The translations under genes and the position numbers were made by a program. Of a stretch of DNA of 44,835 nucleotides, positions 16,291 through 23,585 are shown piece by piece. Under the pieces are notes generated by a model. It saw only the letters and a program-made list of their open reading frames with translations. It was not told the DNA's origin and ran no database searches. Numbering within the stretch: the stretch's first letter is position 1; every line of letters starts with the position of its first letter. Location of the stretch: assembly GCA_036275295.1 (NCBI GenBank), contig DASUEB010000150.1:1-44835 (forward strand), read 5' to 3'. Origin of the DNA: DASUEB01 sp036275295 (GTDB lineage Bacteria; Bacteroidota; Bacteroidia; Flavobacteriales_D; Luteibaculaceae).

Positions 16291-16641
16291 GTCGCTAAGG
16301 TAAATCGAAAATGATTTCCTGAACCGAGGGTTCAATCAATTTTCGTACCTTTAAAGATTCCGATTTGCTTTAGGAGCCATTGATTTGATTGACCGTATAA
16401 CCTTTGAAATCCTTATTAATTTGACGAAGCGTTGTTACCTAACTCGTTAAAATGGGACTACACAAGAGATGCTATCCTTACCGCGTTGGCAACGAATTCT
16501 ATGCGTTGAGTGTTCTTAACAAGGATCAGTAAGTGTTAAGTTCTCTACCGGGTAATGCGCCCAGATGGCGAAGCGCTTGATAATGCTAAGGCGCCTTTGG
16601 TCCACCGGAAATTTAGATATAGAAGACAAAAAATAACCCAT
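16291..16641. other. 351-base gap with weak hairpins and one tiny frame
   Basis: No gene is supported. I see CGTTGGCAACG (16485-16495), CTTAAC/GTTAAG (16514-16519, 16534-16539) and an AAGGCGCCTT palindrome near 16589. A 26-codon frame (16452-16532, MGLHKRCYPYRVGNEFYALS) exists but nothing supports its translation. The gap must contain the promoter of the DUF2461 gene, which I cannot pin down. Confidence 0.4.
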
Positions 16642-17328
16642 ATGACCACCTGTCTCACACCCAAATGGATTCATTTTTTCAACGAACTGAAAGCCAACAA
16701 TAGCAAGACCTGGTTTGATGCCAATAAAAACCGCTATGAAGAAATCAAATCAGAATTTACTCAATTCATGAGTGAATTCCTTCAGCGTATACAAAGCTTT
16801 GACGATATCCTGCCTGTTGAGCCCAAAAAAACCATCTTTAGGATTTATCGCGATGTGCGTTTTAGCAAGGATAAAACACCCTACAAAACGCATATTGCCG
16901 CGGTGATCGACAGGGGGCAAAAATGGCAAAACAAATGCGGGTTTTACATTCACATCGAACCGGGCAACGTGTTTGTTGGCGGTGGCGCATGGGAGCCTAA
17001 CAAAGAGAGTCTCAAAGCCATCAGACAGGAAATAGATTACAACGGAGATGAATTATTGGGAATTGTAAACACCCCTGAATTCATTGAAACCTTTGGCTCG
17101 ATGGGGGGTGATAAATTAAAAAAAGCACCCAAGGACTACGACCCCAATCATACACACATAGAATTTCTCAAACACAAGCAATTCTTGATCAGCCGCAAAT
17201 TTTCTGACAAAGACGCTCAGCAGCCCGATTTTCTTGATCAATTGGTTCAAACCTATCAGCGATCCATTCCGTTTTTTAATTACTTCGACGTAGTTTTTCG
17301 CGAAGTAGAGGAACGCATTGGAACATGA
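16642..17328 (+). CDS. DUF2461 domain protein
   Basis: A 228-residue cytoplasmic protein of the DUF2461 (TIGR02453) family, whose function is unknown. Family marks are FFNELKANNSKTWFDANKNRYEE near the N-terminus, FRIYRDVRFSKDKTPYKTH in the middle, and the glycine turn VFVGGGAWEP. I start at the ATG at 16642; an upstream ATG at 16555 adds a 29-residue leader without family similarity. Its stop overlaps the start of the SMUG2-like gene (ATGA), so the two are co-translated. It has no signal peptide or membrane segment. Confidence 0.88.
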   Translation: MTTCLTPKWIHFFNELKANNSKTWFDANKNRYEEIKSEFTQFMSEFLQRIQSFDDILPVEPKKTIFRIYRDVRFSKDKTPYKTHIAAVIDRGQKWQNKCGFYIHIEPGNVFVGGGAWEPNKESLKAIRQEIDYNGDELLGIVNTPEFIETFGSMGGDKLKKAPKDYDPNHTHIEFLKHKQFLISRKFSDKDAQQPDFLDQLVQTYQRSIPFFNYFDVVFREVEERIGT

Positions 17329-18005
17329 ACACATTTGCAGATCGAGTCATTCACTACCTACAAACCCTTGAGCCACCCACGTTACCCAACCTTCACTGGG
17401 AGGTGATGCATCCCCACGGCAGTGAGCCGGCCAGGACTTGGTCGGAACGGTTTTACAGGCGATACTACTCAGATAATCACCCGCGAATAGCGGTTTTTGG
17501 CATCAATCCGGGGCGCTGGGGAAGCGGCATCACCGGCATACCTTTCACCGATCCTACCCAGCTCGAAGCAGTCCTTCCCGAATTAGGCCGCATCGAGGGG
17601 AGAACGGAAATGTCGGCACAATACATCCACCGCGTCATTCGCGCTTACGGGTCATACGAATCGTTCTACCAACAAATCTACTTAACTTCGGTGTATCCCT
17701 TTGGACTGCTGTACCAGGGAGTGAACGCCAACTATTACGACCATCCCCAGGTTTATGAGCTCTTGGAGTCACAGATTCGCTCATCCATTGATCGTCAAGT
17801 GAGCATGGGAATACGCCGTGACAAAGCCTTTTGCTTGGGTGAAGGGCAAAACATAAAATTGCTTAAGACCTTAAACAAAAAACATGGCTGGTTTGATCGC
17901 ATTTATTCCCTGCCCCACCCGCGCTATGTAATGCAATACAAGCGCAAGCGAATCGCAGAGTTTGAAGATCTTTATTTGACAACCCTCTTGGGCGATTTGC
18001 TGTAA
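17325..18005 (+). CDS. SMUG2-like uracil-DNA glycosylase family protein (DUF4918)
   Basis: A member of the uracil-DNA glycosylase superfamily, closest in my judgement to the SMUG2/DUF4918 group described from Bacteroidota, which removes uracil or damaged pyrimidines from DNA. The 226-residue protein has the active-site motif I region FGINPGRWGSGITGIPFTDP (about 58-77) and the substrate-grip motif II near LPHPRYVMQYKRKR (about 195-208). It follows a DUF2461 gene with a four-base overlap and overlaps the AI-2E gene tail to tail by 34 bases. Substrate preference cannot be read from the sequence. Confidence 0.82.
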   Translation: MNTFADRVIHYLQTLEPPTLPNLHWEVMHPHGSEPARTWSERFYRRYYSDNHPRIAVFGINPGRWGSGITGIPFTDPTQLEAVLPELGRIEGRTEMSAQYIHRVIRAYGSYESFYQQIYLTSVYPFGLLYQGVNANYYDHPQVYELLESQIRSSIDRQVSMGIRRDKAFCLGEGQNIKLLKTLNKKHGWFDRIYSLPHPRYVMQYKRKRIAEFEDLYLTTLLGDLL

Positions 18006-18994
18006 AGTTCTTCGCAAACCTTTACCAATAGTAGAAAAAAGGTAAGCAAGAAAGGACCGTATACCAACCCCAGTAAACCAAAAAGCGGAAGGCCAACCGT
18101 GATCCCTAAGAAGGAAATCAGCGGATGGGTATTGTAAAAACGCTTACTCACCAAAATACGCAGAAAATTATCAGCACTTCCCACCAGAACAGCTCCGTAA
18201 ATCATCATTCCGGCGGCGTGATACCCATCGCCCTTGGCCAATAAATAGAGGGCTATAGGCACATAAATAAGCGCCGTTCCGATGAACGGGATAAACGCAG
18301 CAAATACCGCTAACGCACCCCAAAACCAGGGATCGGGCGCACCGAATATGGCAAAACCAAGCGCCAGAAGCAATCCCTGAGCCAGCGCCACTAACCCTTG
18401 ACCCAGCACATTGGCATAACATGCCGCCTTAAATTCATTGGCGAATTTCCGGGTGTTAGAGGGTCTGAAAGGCGAGTAGTAGAAAAGCGCCTTTTCAAAT
18501 TTATCAAAGTCGACAAACAAAAAATACAAGGTAAAATACATCACCACCAATTGCAGAATCAAATCGGCTGAAATAGAGAGGATACCAGAAATCCACGAAA
18601 GTCCCACCGACCGAAAATCGGCCAATGCCTTCATCAAGGTTGATGCGTCGGGCAGATATGCCTTAATAAGCAACAGCGATTGTTGATAGGCGGCTTCAAT
18701 ATCATTGGGATTGGCAATCCATTGATTCACTTTCGAAAGAACCAGTTGAAGCACCAAATACGCCGGTAGGACCACCGTAAATATGGAAATCAGCAACACC
18801 GCTACTCCAGCGGCATATTTATTTAAGCCCCATCGCCGATGGAAAATCAGGAGAAAAGGACGCATTAAACAATACATCAACAAAACCCCTAGAAAAGCGA
18901 TAGTAAGACCTCGAAACGCGTATAGCAATAAAGAACCGATCAGGGCGGTTATTACCAATACAATGGTTCTATTCTTAAAAACAGCCCCTTTCAT
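17972..18994 (-). CDS. AI-2E family transporter (PF01594 permease)
   Basis: A 340-residue polytopic inner-membrane protein. I count seven or eight hydrophobic spans, beginning LVITALIGSLLLYAF and LTIAFLGVLLMYCLMRPF and ending ITVGLPLFGLLGLVYGPFLLTFFLLL, with the family's long central soluble loop and the FGAPDPWFWGALAVFAAFIPFIGTAL block. Family members export autoinducer-2 or act as Na+/H+ or antiporter-like carriers; substrate here is unknown. It is last of three genes, four bases after a small membrane protein. Confidence 0.9.
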   Translation of the reverse strand: MKGAVFKNRTIVLVITALIGSLLLYAFRGLTIAFLGVLLMYCLMRPFLLIFHRRWGLNKYAAGVAVLLISIFTVVLPAYLVLQLVLSKVNQWIANPNDIEAAYQQSLLLIKAYLPDASTLMKALADFRSVGLSWISGILSISADLILQLVVMYFTLYFLFVDFDKFEKALFYYSPFRPSNTRKFANEFKAACYANVLGQGLVALAQGLLLALGFAIFGAPDPWFWGALAVFAAFIPFIGTALIYVPIALYLLAKGDGYHAAGMMIYGAVLVGSADNFLRILVSKRFYNTHPLISFLGITVGLPLFGLLGLVYGPFLLTFFLLLVKVCEELYSKSPKRVVK

Positions 18995-18997
18995 GGG

Positions 18998-19372
18998 TTA
19001 GGCAGCTGGAAGGGTAAAACGGCGCAGTACCTTGGTATCATCGGTAGAAAATCGCACAAAAGCTACATCACTCGGCCGATCAACCACTACCTTGAGATAG
19101 TAATTGCCCGCCGATTGCGATTTATTCAGCAATTGCTGCGTAGGGGTTTCGGAAGCATCTAAAAACTCAATGCGTACATGGCTATCGAAAGGAAGTTCGT
19201 ATTTGAGTTCCACTTCGCCGTTCGAATCCACCTCTATAGGCAGTAAAACCGCGTGAAGGTTACGAGCGCGGTGTTTGTGTAACAAGCGGCTTCGCACCAA
19301 GCGATACAAAAGCAGGATGCAAATAATGATCAGTGAATAAAAAAGCGAATCGAGAAAAAAATCAATCTTCAT
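18998..19372 (-). CDS. Small membrane-anchored protein of unknown function
   Basis: Not recognised. The 124 residues comprise one N-terminal membrane segment (SLFYSLIIICILLLYRLV, about 10-27), a basic stop-transfer stretch (RSRLLHKHRARN), and a C-terminal domain of about 85 residues rich in beta pattern (VELKYELPFDSHVRIEFLDA, YYLKVVVDRPSDVAFVRFS). By the positive-inside rule the soluble domain would be cytoplasmic. The ATG overlaps the DUF493 stop (ATGA) and the gene lies directly before the AI-2E permease, which suggests a shared operon. Confidence 0.75.
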   Translation of the reverse strand: MKIDFFLDSLFYSLIIICILLLYRLVRSRLLHKHRARNLHAVLLPIEVDSNGEVELKYELPFDSHVRIEFLDASETPTQQLLNKSQSAGNYYLKVVVDRPSDVAFVRFSTDDTKVLRRFTLPAA

Positions 19373-19641
19373 AGCGATAAGAGCCCTTCAATGGCTTTAA
19401 TGGATTTATACCTTTCAATGACGGCGTCGGCGCTCATCATCACTTCTTTAACCGTAATGGCAATGTACTTCCCCGCACTAGATTGCTTCACTTGCACATC
19501 GGCGCTCTGGGTGAAATAAGTCATCAACGTAGCCAGCTTTTCATCATCATTGGGCAATACAAACTTATACATGTATACATCGGGCCAATTGTGCATCTGC
19601 TCTAGCTGCGCTCTCAGTTTGCGTTCCTCTTCCAAATTCAT
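19369..19641 (-). CDS. DUF493 family protein (YbeD-like)
   Basis: A 90-residue ACT-like ferredoxin-fold protein of the DUF493/YbeD family, whose function is unknown. Typical features are WPDVYMYKFVLPNDDEKLATL near the front and YIAITVKEVMMSADAVIERYKSIKAIEGLLSL at the end. The ATG at 19639-19641 is preferred over the TTG-like upstream start because a -7 box ends four bases before it. It heads the small membrane protein and AI-2E operon. Confidence 0.9.
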   Translation of the reverse strand: MNLEEERKLRAQLEQMHNWPDVYMYKFVLPNDDEKLATLMTYFTQSADVQVKQSSAGKYIAITVKEVMMSADAVIERYKSIKAIEGLLSL

Positions 19642-19645
19642 GTTC

Positions 19646-19653
19646 CAAATGTA
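19646..19653 (-). promoter_or_regulatory. -7 box TACATTTG of the DUF493 operon
   Basis: Exact TAnnTTTG match on the minus strand, then GAAC, then ATG. This predicts a leaderless message. Confidence 0.55.
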
Positions 19654-19711
19654 CAAAAGGGTGTTTTGAAATCTTAACAGGCCAACAAATGATGATCACA
19701 TTTTTGTTAGC

Positions 19712-19719
19712 TAAACTTG
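19712..19719 (+). promoter_or_regulatory. Candidate -7 box TAAACTTG for the metallophosphoesterase gene
   Basis: TAAACTTG differs from TAnnTTTG at one base and lies 15 bases before the ATG. Confidence 0.4.
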
Positions 19720-19734
19720 CACCAATTATTGATC

Positions 19735-20997
19735 ATGCGATTTTTACCCATCTTCTTATTTACCACTGTCCTACTCCTTTTGTTGGATATTTACCTCTAC
19801 AAAGGCATTCGATTGCTTTTGCAGCCCGTTGCGAGCGAATGGATCAAACGCTCAGTGAAATGGTCGTTTTGGGCAGCTACCCTTGGGTATATTGCCTATG
19901 CCATTTGGGTGTTGGCCAATGCAAAATCCTTGGAGCAGGCAAAAAACAGCCAGCATTTCTTTGCTCTATTCGGTTGGTTTATCGCCCTTTTCGTGCCCGG
20001 TTTGATCTGGGGTTTTTTCCACCTCCTCGACGATATCTCCTTCGGGCTGCAGTGGTTGTGGAAGCGCTATGCTACGCAGGAAAATGCCGTTTCGGGGGGA
20101 ATTCCGCTGACCCGCGCGGCGTTTTTAACGCGAATGGGTCTCATCATAGCAGCTGTTCCCTTTTTGGGGATTTTGTACGGAATCACCAAAGGCAAATACG
20201 ACTTCCGCATTATTCGCGAGCGCATCCGCTCTAAAAAGCTACCTGCCGCCTTAGACGGATTAACCATTGTACAGATTTCTGACGCACACTTGGGCAGTTT
20301 TTCGAAAGATCCTGCTCCTATCCACCGGGCCATTGAAATGATTAATAAACTCAATCCGGACGTATTGGTTTTCACAGGCGATTTGGTCAATAACTACGCA
20401 GACGAAGCCGAGTTCTGGATTGAAGAATTCAAACAGCTCAAAGCCCGCTATGGTAAATTTAGCATTCTGGGCAACCACGACTACGGCGACTATGTGCGAT
20501 TCCCCTCACCTGAGGCGAAAGTGGCCAACCTCGACCGCCTGAAAGCCATTCATCGGGAGATGGGATTCACCCTGCTGCTCAATCGATCGGAACAAGTAGA
20601 AATCGCCTCGGGAACCTATCTGCAACTCGCTGGGGTGGAAAACTGGGGGCTTCCCCCATTTCCTCAGCATGGCGACTTGGCACAGGCCGTAAAAGGGATA
20701 GATCAGAAAGTGTTCTCTGTATTGCTGAGCCACGATCCTTCGCACTGGGATGCAGAGGTGCTGCCCAATACCGACATCGACTTAACCTTAAGTGGACACA
20801 CCCATGGCATGCAATTCGGTATTGAAATCGCCGGCTTCAAATGGAGTCCCGTGAAATACAAATACCCGCGTTGGGGTGGATTGTACAAGCAGGACGATCG
20901 TTTTCTTTACGTAAACAGAGGCTTTGGTTTCTTAGGGTTTCCGGGACGGGTGGGCATGCCACCCGAAATCACACTTCTGGAACTCCGCTCAGCCTGA
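19735..20997 (+). CDS. Membrane metallophosphoesterase (YkuE/YaeI-like)
   Basis: A calcineurin-like phosphoesterase anchored by about four N-terminal membrane segments (FLPIFLFTTVLLLLLDIYLY, WAATLGYIAYAIWVLA, LFGWFIALFVPGLIW, MGLIIAAVPFLGILYGI). The two-metal site is clear: DAHLG, GDLVN, GNHDYG, SHDPSHW and GHTHGMQ. The family hydrolyses phosphoester or pyrophosphate bonds, sometimes of lipid intermediates. The 420-residue start at the ATG at 19735 is chosen over TTG at 19717, which lies in the -7 box. It overlaps the next gene tail to tail by nine bases. Confidence 0.93.
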   Translation: MRFLPIFLFTTVLLLLLDIYLYKGIRLLLQPVASEWIKRSVKWSFWAATLGYIAYAIWVLANAKSLEQAKNSQHFFALFGWFIALFVPGLIWGFFHLLDDISFGLQWLWKRYATQENAVSGGIPLTRAAFLTRMGLIIAAVPFLGILYGITKGKYDFRIIRERIRSKKLPAALDGLTIVQISDAHLGSFSKDPAPIHRAIEMINKLNPDVLVFTGDLVNNYADEAEFWIEEFKQLKARYGKFSILGNHDYGDYVRFPSPEAKVANLDRLKAIHREMGFTLLLNRSEQVEIASGTYLQLAGVENWGLPPFPQHGDLAQAVKGIDQKVFSVLLSHDPSHWDAEVLPNTDIDLTLSGHTHGMQFGIEIAGFKWSPVKYKYPRWGGLYKQDDRFLYVNRGFGFLGFPGRVGMPPEITLLELRSA

Positions 20998-21831
20998 TTG
21001 GCGCAGGTTGAGATTGATTTGCTGATGAATAAATTGCAGGGTTTGATCCATGAGTTCGTCAAAAACCCATTCGTTGTGAACCTCGTGATAGCAACCCGGC
21101 CACGCTTTGAATTGAATGTTGTTTGAACGCGTGCTCAGTTGTTGTGAGGCCTCAAATGAGGTAATGTGATCGTCGGTGCCGTGAAATAAAAAGGCAGGAA
21201 TATGCAATTCGCTGGCGTGATCCAAGGCATATAAACCGGCCTTTGATACTTCCAGAAAAAATCGAAGGGTAATTTGCTGGTGGATCAAGGGATCTTGGTC
21301 GTAATTTTTAAGCACTTCGCGGTCGTGGGAAATGTAATTTACATTGAGTTTCGACTCCTGTTTCAATGCTGGAAATACATTAACCAACCACTTGGCGAGC
21401 ATCATTTTAAAAAAAGGCGGATCAAAGGCCAGTTTTAACCAAGGCGATGAAATGACGGCACCGGCTAGTTCAGGCTTTCGGCGCAGCAAATAATTCAACG
21501 CCACATTGCCACCCATGCTGTGCCCGAATAAAAACACACGATCAGCGCCAACTTCGGCTACAACCCGATCCAATAATTCGTCGAGGGGCTGCAACAAATC
21601 CTCGTACGAGTCGATATGCCCCCTTTTGCCGGGCGAGAGACCATGGCCGGGGTGGTCGTAACAGTAACTTTTTACACCGTTTTGGGCCAACCACGAGCCA
21701 ATCTTATCGAAGCGGCCCGAATGCGTACCCATACCATGAACCGCTACCACGGCCGTATCCAAACCGGGATCGCCCCACTGACGGACAAAAACACCGCTCG
21801 ATAAATTGAAATTTCGGGTTGACAAGAACAT
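20989..21831 (-). CDS. Alpha/beta hydrolase, monoacylglycerol lipase/lysophospholipase type
   Basis: A serine hydrolase of the Hydrolase_4 family. The catalytic triad is visible: Ser in GHSMGG (about residue 98), Asp in FHGTDDHIT, and His in GCYHEVHNE. VVAVHGMGTHSGRFD forms the oxyanion side and YDHPGHGLSPGKRGH is typical of lysophospholipase-like members. With the ATG at 21829-21831 (MFLSTRNFNLSSG) it has 280 residues and no signal peptide. It is a single gene, divergent from the TerC operon. Confidence 0.92.
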   Translation of the reverse strand: MFLSTRNFNLSSGVFVRQWGDPGLDTAVVAVHGMGTHSGRFDKIGSWLAQNGVKSYCYDHPGHGLSPGKRGHIDSYEDLLQPLDELLDRVVAEVGADRVFLFGHSMGGNVALNYLLRRKPELAGAVISSPWLKLAFDPPFFKMMLAKWLVNVFPALKQESKLNVNYISHDREVLKNYDQDPLIHQQITLRFFLEVSKAGLYALDHASELHIPAFLFHGTDDHITSFEASQQLSTRSNNIQFKAWPGCYHEVHNEWVFDELMDQTLQFIHQQINLNLRQSG

Positions 21832-21881
21832 GCTGGAATATACAAAAATTATAGGAAAATCGCATAACATTGCACCAAGTT

Positions 21882-21889
21882 TAATCTTG
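21882..21889 (+). promoter_or_regulatory. -7 box TAATCTTG of the TerC operon
   Basis: TAATCTTG differs from the consensus at one base and ends two bases before the ATG at 21892, predicting a leaderless message. Confidence 0.5.
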
Positions 21890-21891
21890 AA

Positions 21892-22623
21892 ATGGAAATC
21901 TTACTTCAACCCGAGAATTGGGTCGCTTTGCTCACGCTCACCTTCCTGGAAATTGTTCTGGGCATCGACAACATCATCTTCATCTCCCTCGTAGCACAAA
22001 AACTGCCAGCCGAAAAACAGCGTGTAGCGCGCAACTTGGGTTTATCTATGGCACTGGTTTTCCGGATTTTGCTTTTGATGAGCATCTCTTTCATTATTCA
22101 ATTAAAGGAACCATTCATGGAAATATTTTCCCGGGGAATTAGCGGCAGAGACGTCATACTCTTTGCTGGCGGGGTTTTTCTGATTGCCAAAAGCACATCC
22201 GAAATTCATCACAAGGTGACATCATTTGGAGAAAAAGAATCGAAAGAACAGAAAAAAAAGGGCAAATTCTGGCCTGCTGTGGTTCAAATTGTGTTGTTAG
22301 ACATTATCTTCTCTATCGACTCCATTCTGACCGCCATCGGACTTAGTGATCAAGTTTTATTGATGATCATGGCGGTTATCATCTCGCTCATCATCATGAT
22401 GGTATTTGCGGGTGCCGTTGGCGACTTGATTAACAAATACCCGACTCTTCAAATTTTAGCACTTTCCTTTCTCATCCTGATTGGCTTTACCTTGGTATTG
22501 GAAGTGGAGGCTTTCCCTTTCCACGCCCACATTGAAAAAGGCTTTATCTATTTTGCCGTTTTCTTCTCTCTGAGCGTAGAAATGCTTAACATTACGATGC
22601 GAAAAAGATCAAACCAAAAATGA
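21892..22623 (+). CDS. TerC family integral membrane protein
   Basis: A 243-residue polytopic protein of the TerC/YoaE family. TerC proteins are linked to tellurite resistance and, in Bacillus, to manganese efflux that metalates exported enzymes. The two acidic signatures are present in EIVLGIDNIIFISL (about 20-33) and LLDIIFSIDSILTAIGL (about 137-153), with seven hydrophobic spans. It heads a tight run: its stop overlaps the next start (ATGA), and genes for two unknown proteins and a prolyl oligopeptidase follow. A metal-export role is inference from relatives. Confidence 0.93.
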   Translation: MEILLQPENWVALLTLTFLEIVLGIDNIIFISLVAQKLPAEKQRVARNLGLSMALVFRILLLMSISFIIQLKEPFMEIFSRGISGRDVILFAGGVFLIAKSTSEIHHKVTSFGEKESKEQKKKGKFWPAVVQIVLLDIIFSIDSILTAIGLSDQVLLMIMAVIISLIIMMVFAGAVGDLINKYPTLQILALSFLILIGFTLVLEVEAFPFHAHIEKGFIYFAVFFSLSVEMLNITMRKRSNQK

Positions 22624-23096
22624 GAAACCTCCTCATCCTAATTTTAATGGCATGCGTGGGCCCATTGCAAGCCCAGAATTACGTAAAAGCCGAAAGCGCA
22701 ACCTATATCCGCCGAAGCGCTTACATCATTCAGCAGGCCCACAAGGAACTGTTTAAGCTCGATAGCGCCAAAATGGAAGGCAAATTCGCTAAAGCCATCG
22801 GGCATCAGCGTATGGCCAGATCTTACTTTCAGGTAAACGACTTCAAAAATGCAGTGTATCACTCTGCGTATGCCCGTCGATTAGCGGCATCGGTGTATTT
22901 TTCTTACAACCCTTTACCAAACAATCAGCTGCGCGATACACCCCAAGAAGCCAAGCTAGCCAGTGGGGGCCCATCCGACAAAGACCTCGACAAAAGGCTG
23001 GTAGACAGCAATCCGGGCATTACCTTCAACGACAAAGATTTTATCACCGACTCCCGACTGTTTAAGTTGGATGTCGATGACCTGGTGCAGCCCTAA
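22620..23096 (+). CDS. Secreted protein of unknown function
   Basis: Not recognised. The 158-residue product has a signal peptide (MRNLLILILMACVGPLQAQ), a helical region (about 25-95: YIRRSAYIIQQAHKELFKLDSAK) resembling a short TPR-like helical pair with FKNAVYHSAYARRLAAS, and a polar tail with DKDLDKRLVDSNPG. It overlaps TerC by four bases and is 16 bases before the next gene, so it is probably periplasmic and co-expressed with TerC. Confidence 0.8.
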   Translation: MRNLLILILMACVGPLQAQNYVKAESATYIRRSAYIIQQAHKELFKLDSAKMEGKFAKAIGHQRMARSYFQVNDFKNAVYHSAYARRLAASVYFSYNPLPNNQLRDTPQEAKLASGGPSDKDLDKRLVDSNPGITFNDKDFITDSRLFKLDVDDLVQP

Positions 23097-23112
23097 TTTT
23101 CGCCTTATAAAC

Positions 23113-23583
23113 ATGAACACTCAGCCTGTACCACGCGCAAATGCTGCCATTGTTGGCGCTTGTGCCATAGGTTGGCTGTTTTTTGCGTTTTTCAGTGCAG
23201 TTCTTCTTCTGCCTACCGAAAAAACAAGCGAGAAGATCACGCGCATTGAACGCAGTGAGGATGGGCCCTACAGAATGGAAACCCAAATTGGACATTTGAC
23301 GATAGAACCCATGTATCGCGACAGTTTCTCCGTCGGTTTGCCTATTGAAGTGGAGCGATTGCCGCTGCTGGGCGATTTTGTTCGGGTAACAACGCCAGGT
23401 GAACCCATTGAAGCTAAATTTAACCTAGTTGAATTTGTGCTATTCCCCTTAGCGGGCTTGGTGGTTAGTGCTCTGACCATTTACGCCCTGCAAAAACAGC
23501 AATCGTCGTGGTTTGCCTATTGGTTCTTCACGTTGGTTTGCCTTTTGGTTTGTCTCATATTGCTCACCGTAACTCGATTTTAA
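23113..23583 (+). CDS. Small membrane protein with periplasmic loop, unknown function
   Basis: Not recognised. The 156 residues start at the ATG at 23113 (MNTQPVPRANAAIVGA). One membrane span at about 12-34 is followed by a beta-rich loop of about 70 residues (SEKITRIERSEDGPYRMETQIGHL is part of it), then two spans at about 105-125 and 133-153 (LFPLAGLVVSALTIYAL, FFTLVCLLVCLILLTV). The layout suggests the loop lies outside the cytoplasm. The stop is two bases before the prolyl oligopeptidase ATG. Confidence 0.75.
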   Translation: MNTQPVPRANAAIVGACAIGWLFFAFFSAVLLLPTEKTSEKITRIERSEDGPYRMETQIGHLTIEPMYRDSFSVGLPIEVERLPLLGDFVRVTTPGEPIEAKFNLVEFVLFPLAGLVVSALTIYALQKQQSSWFAYWFFTLVCLLVCLILLTVTRF

Positions 23584-23585
23584 CC

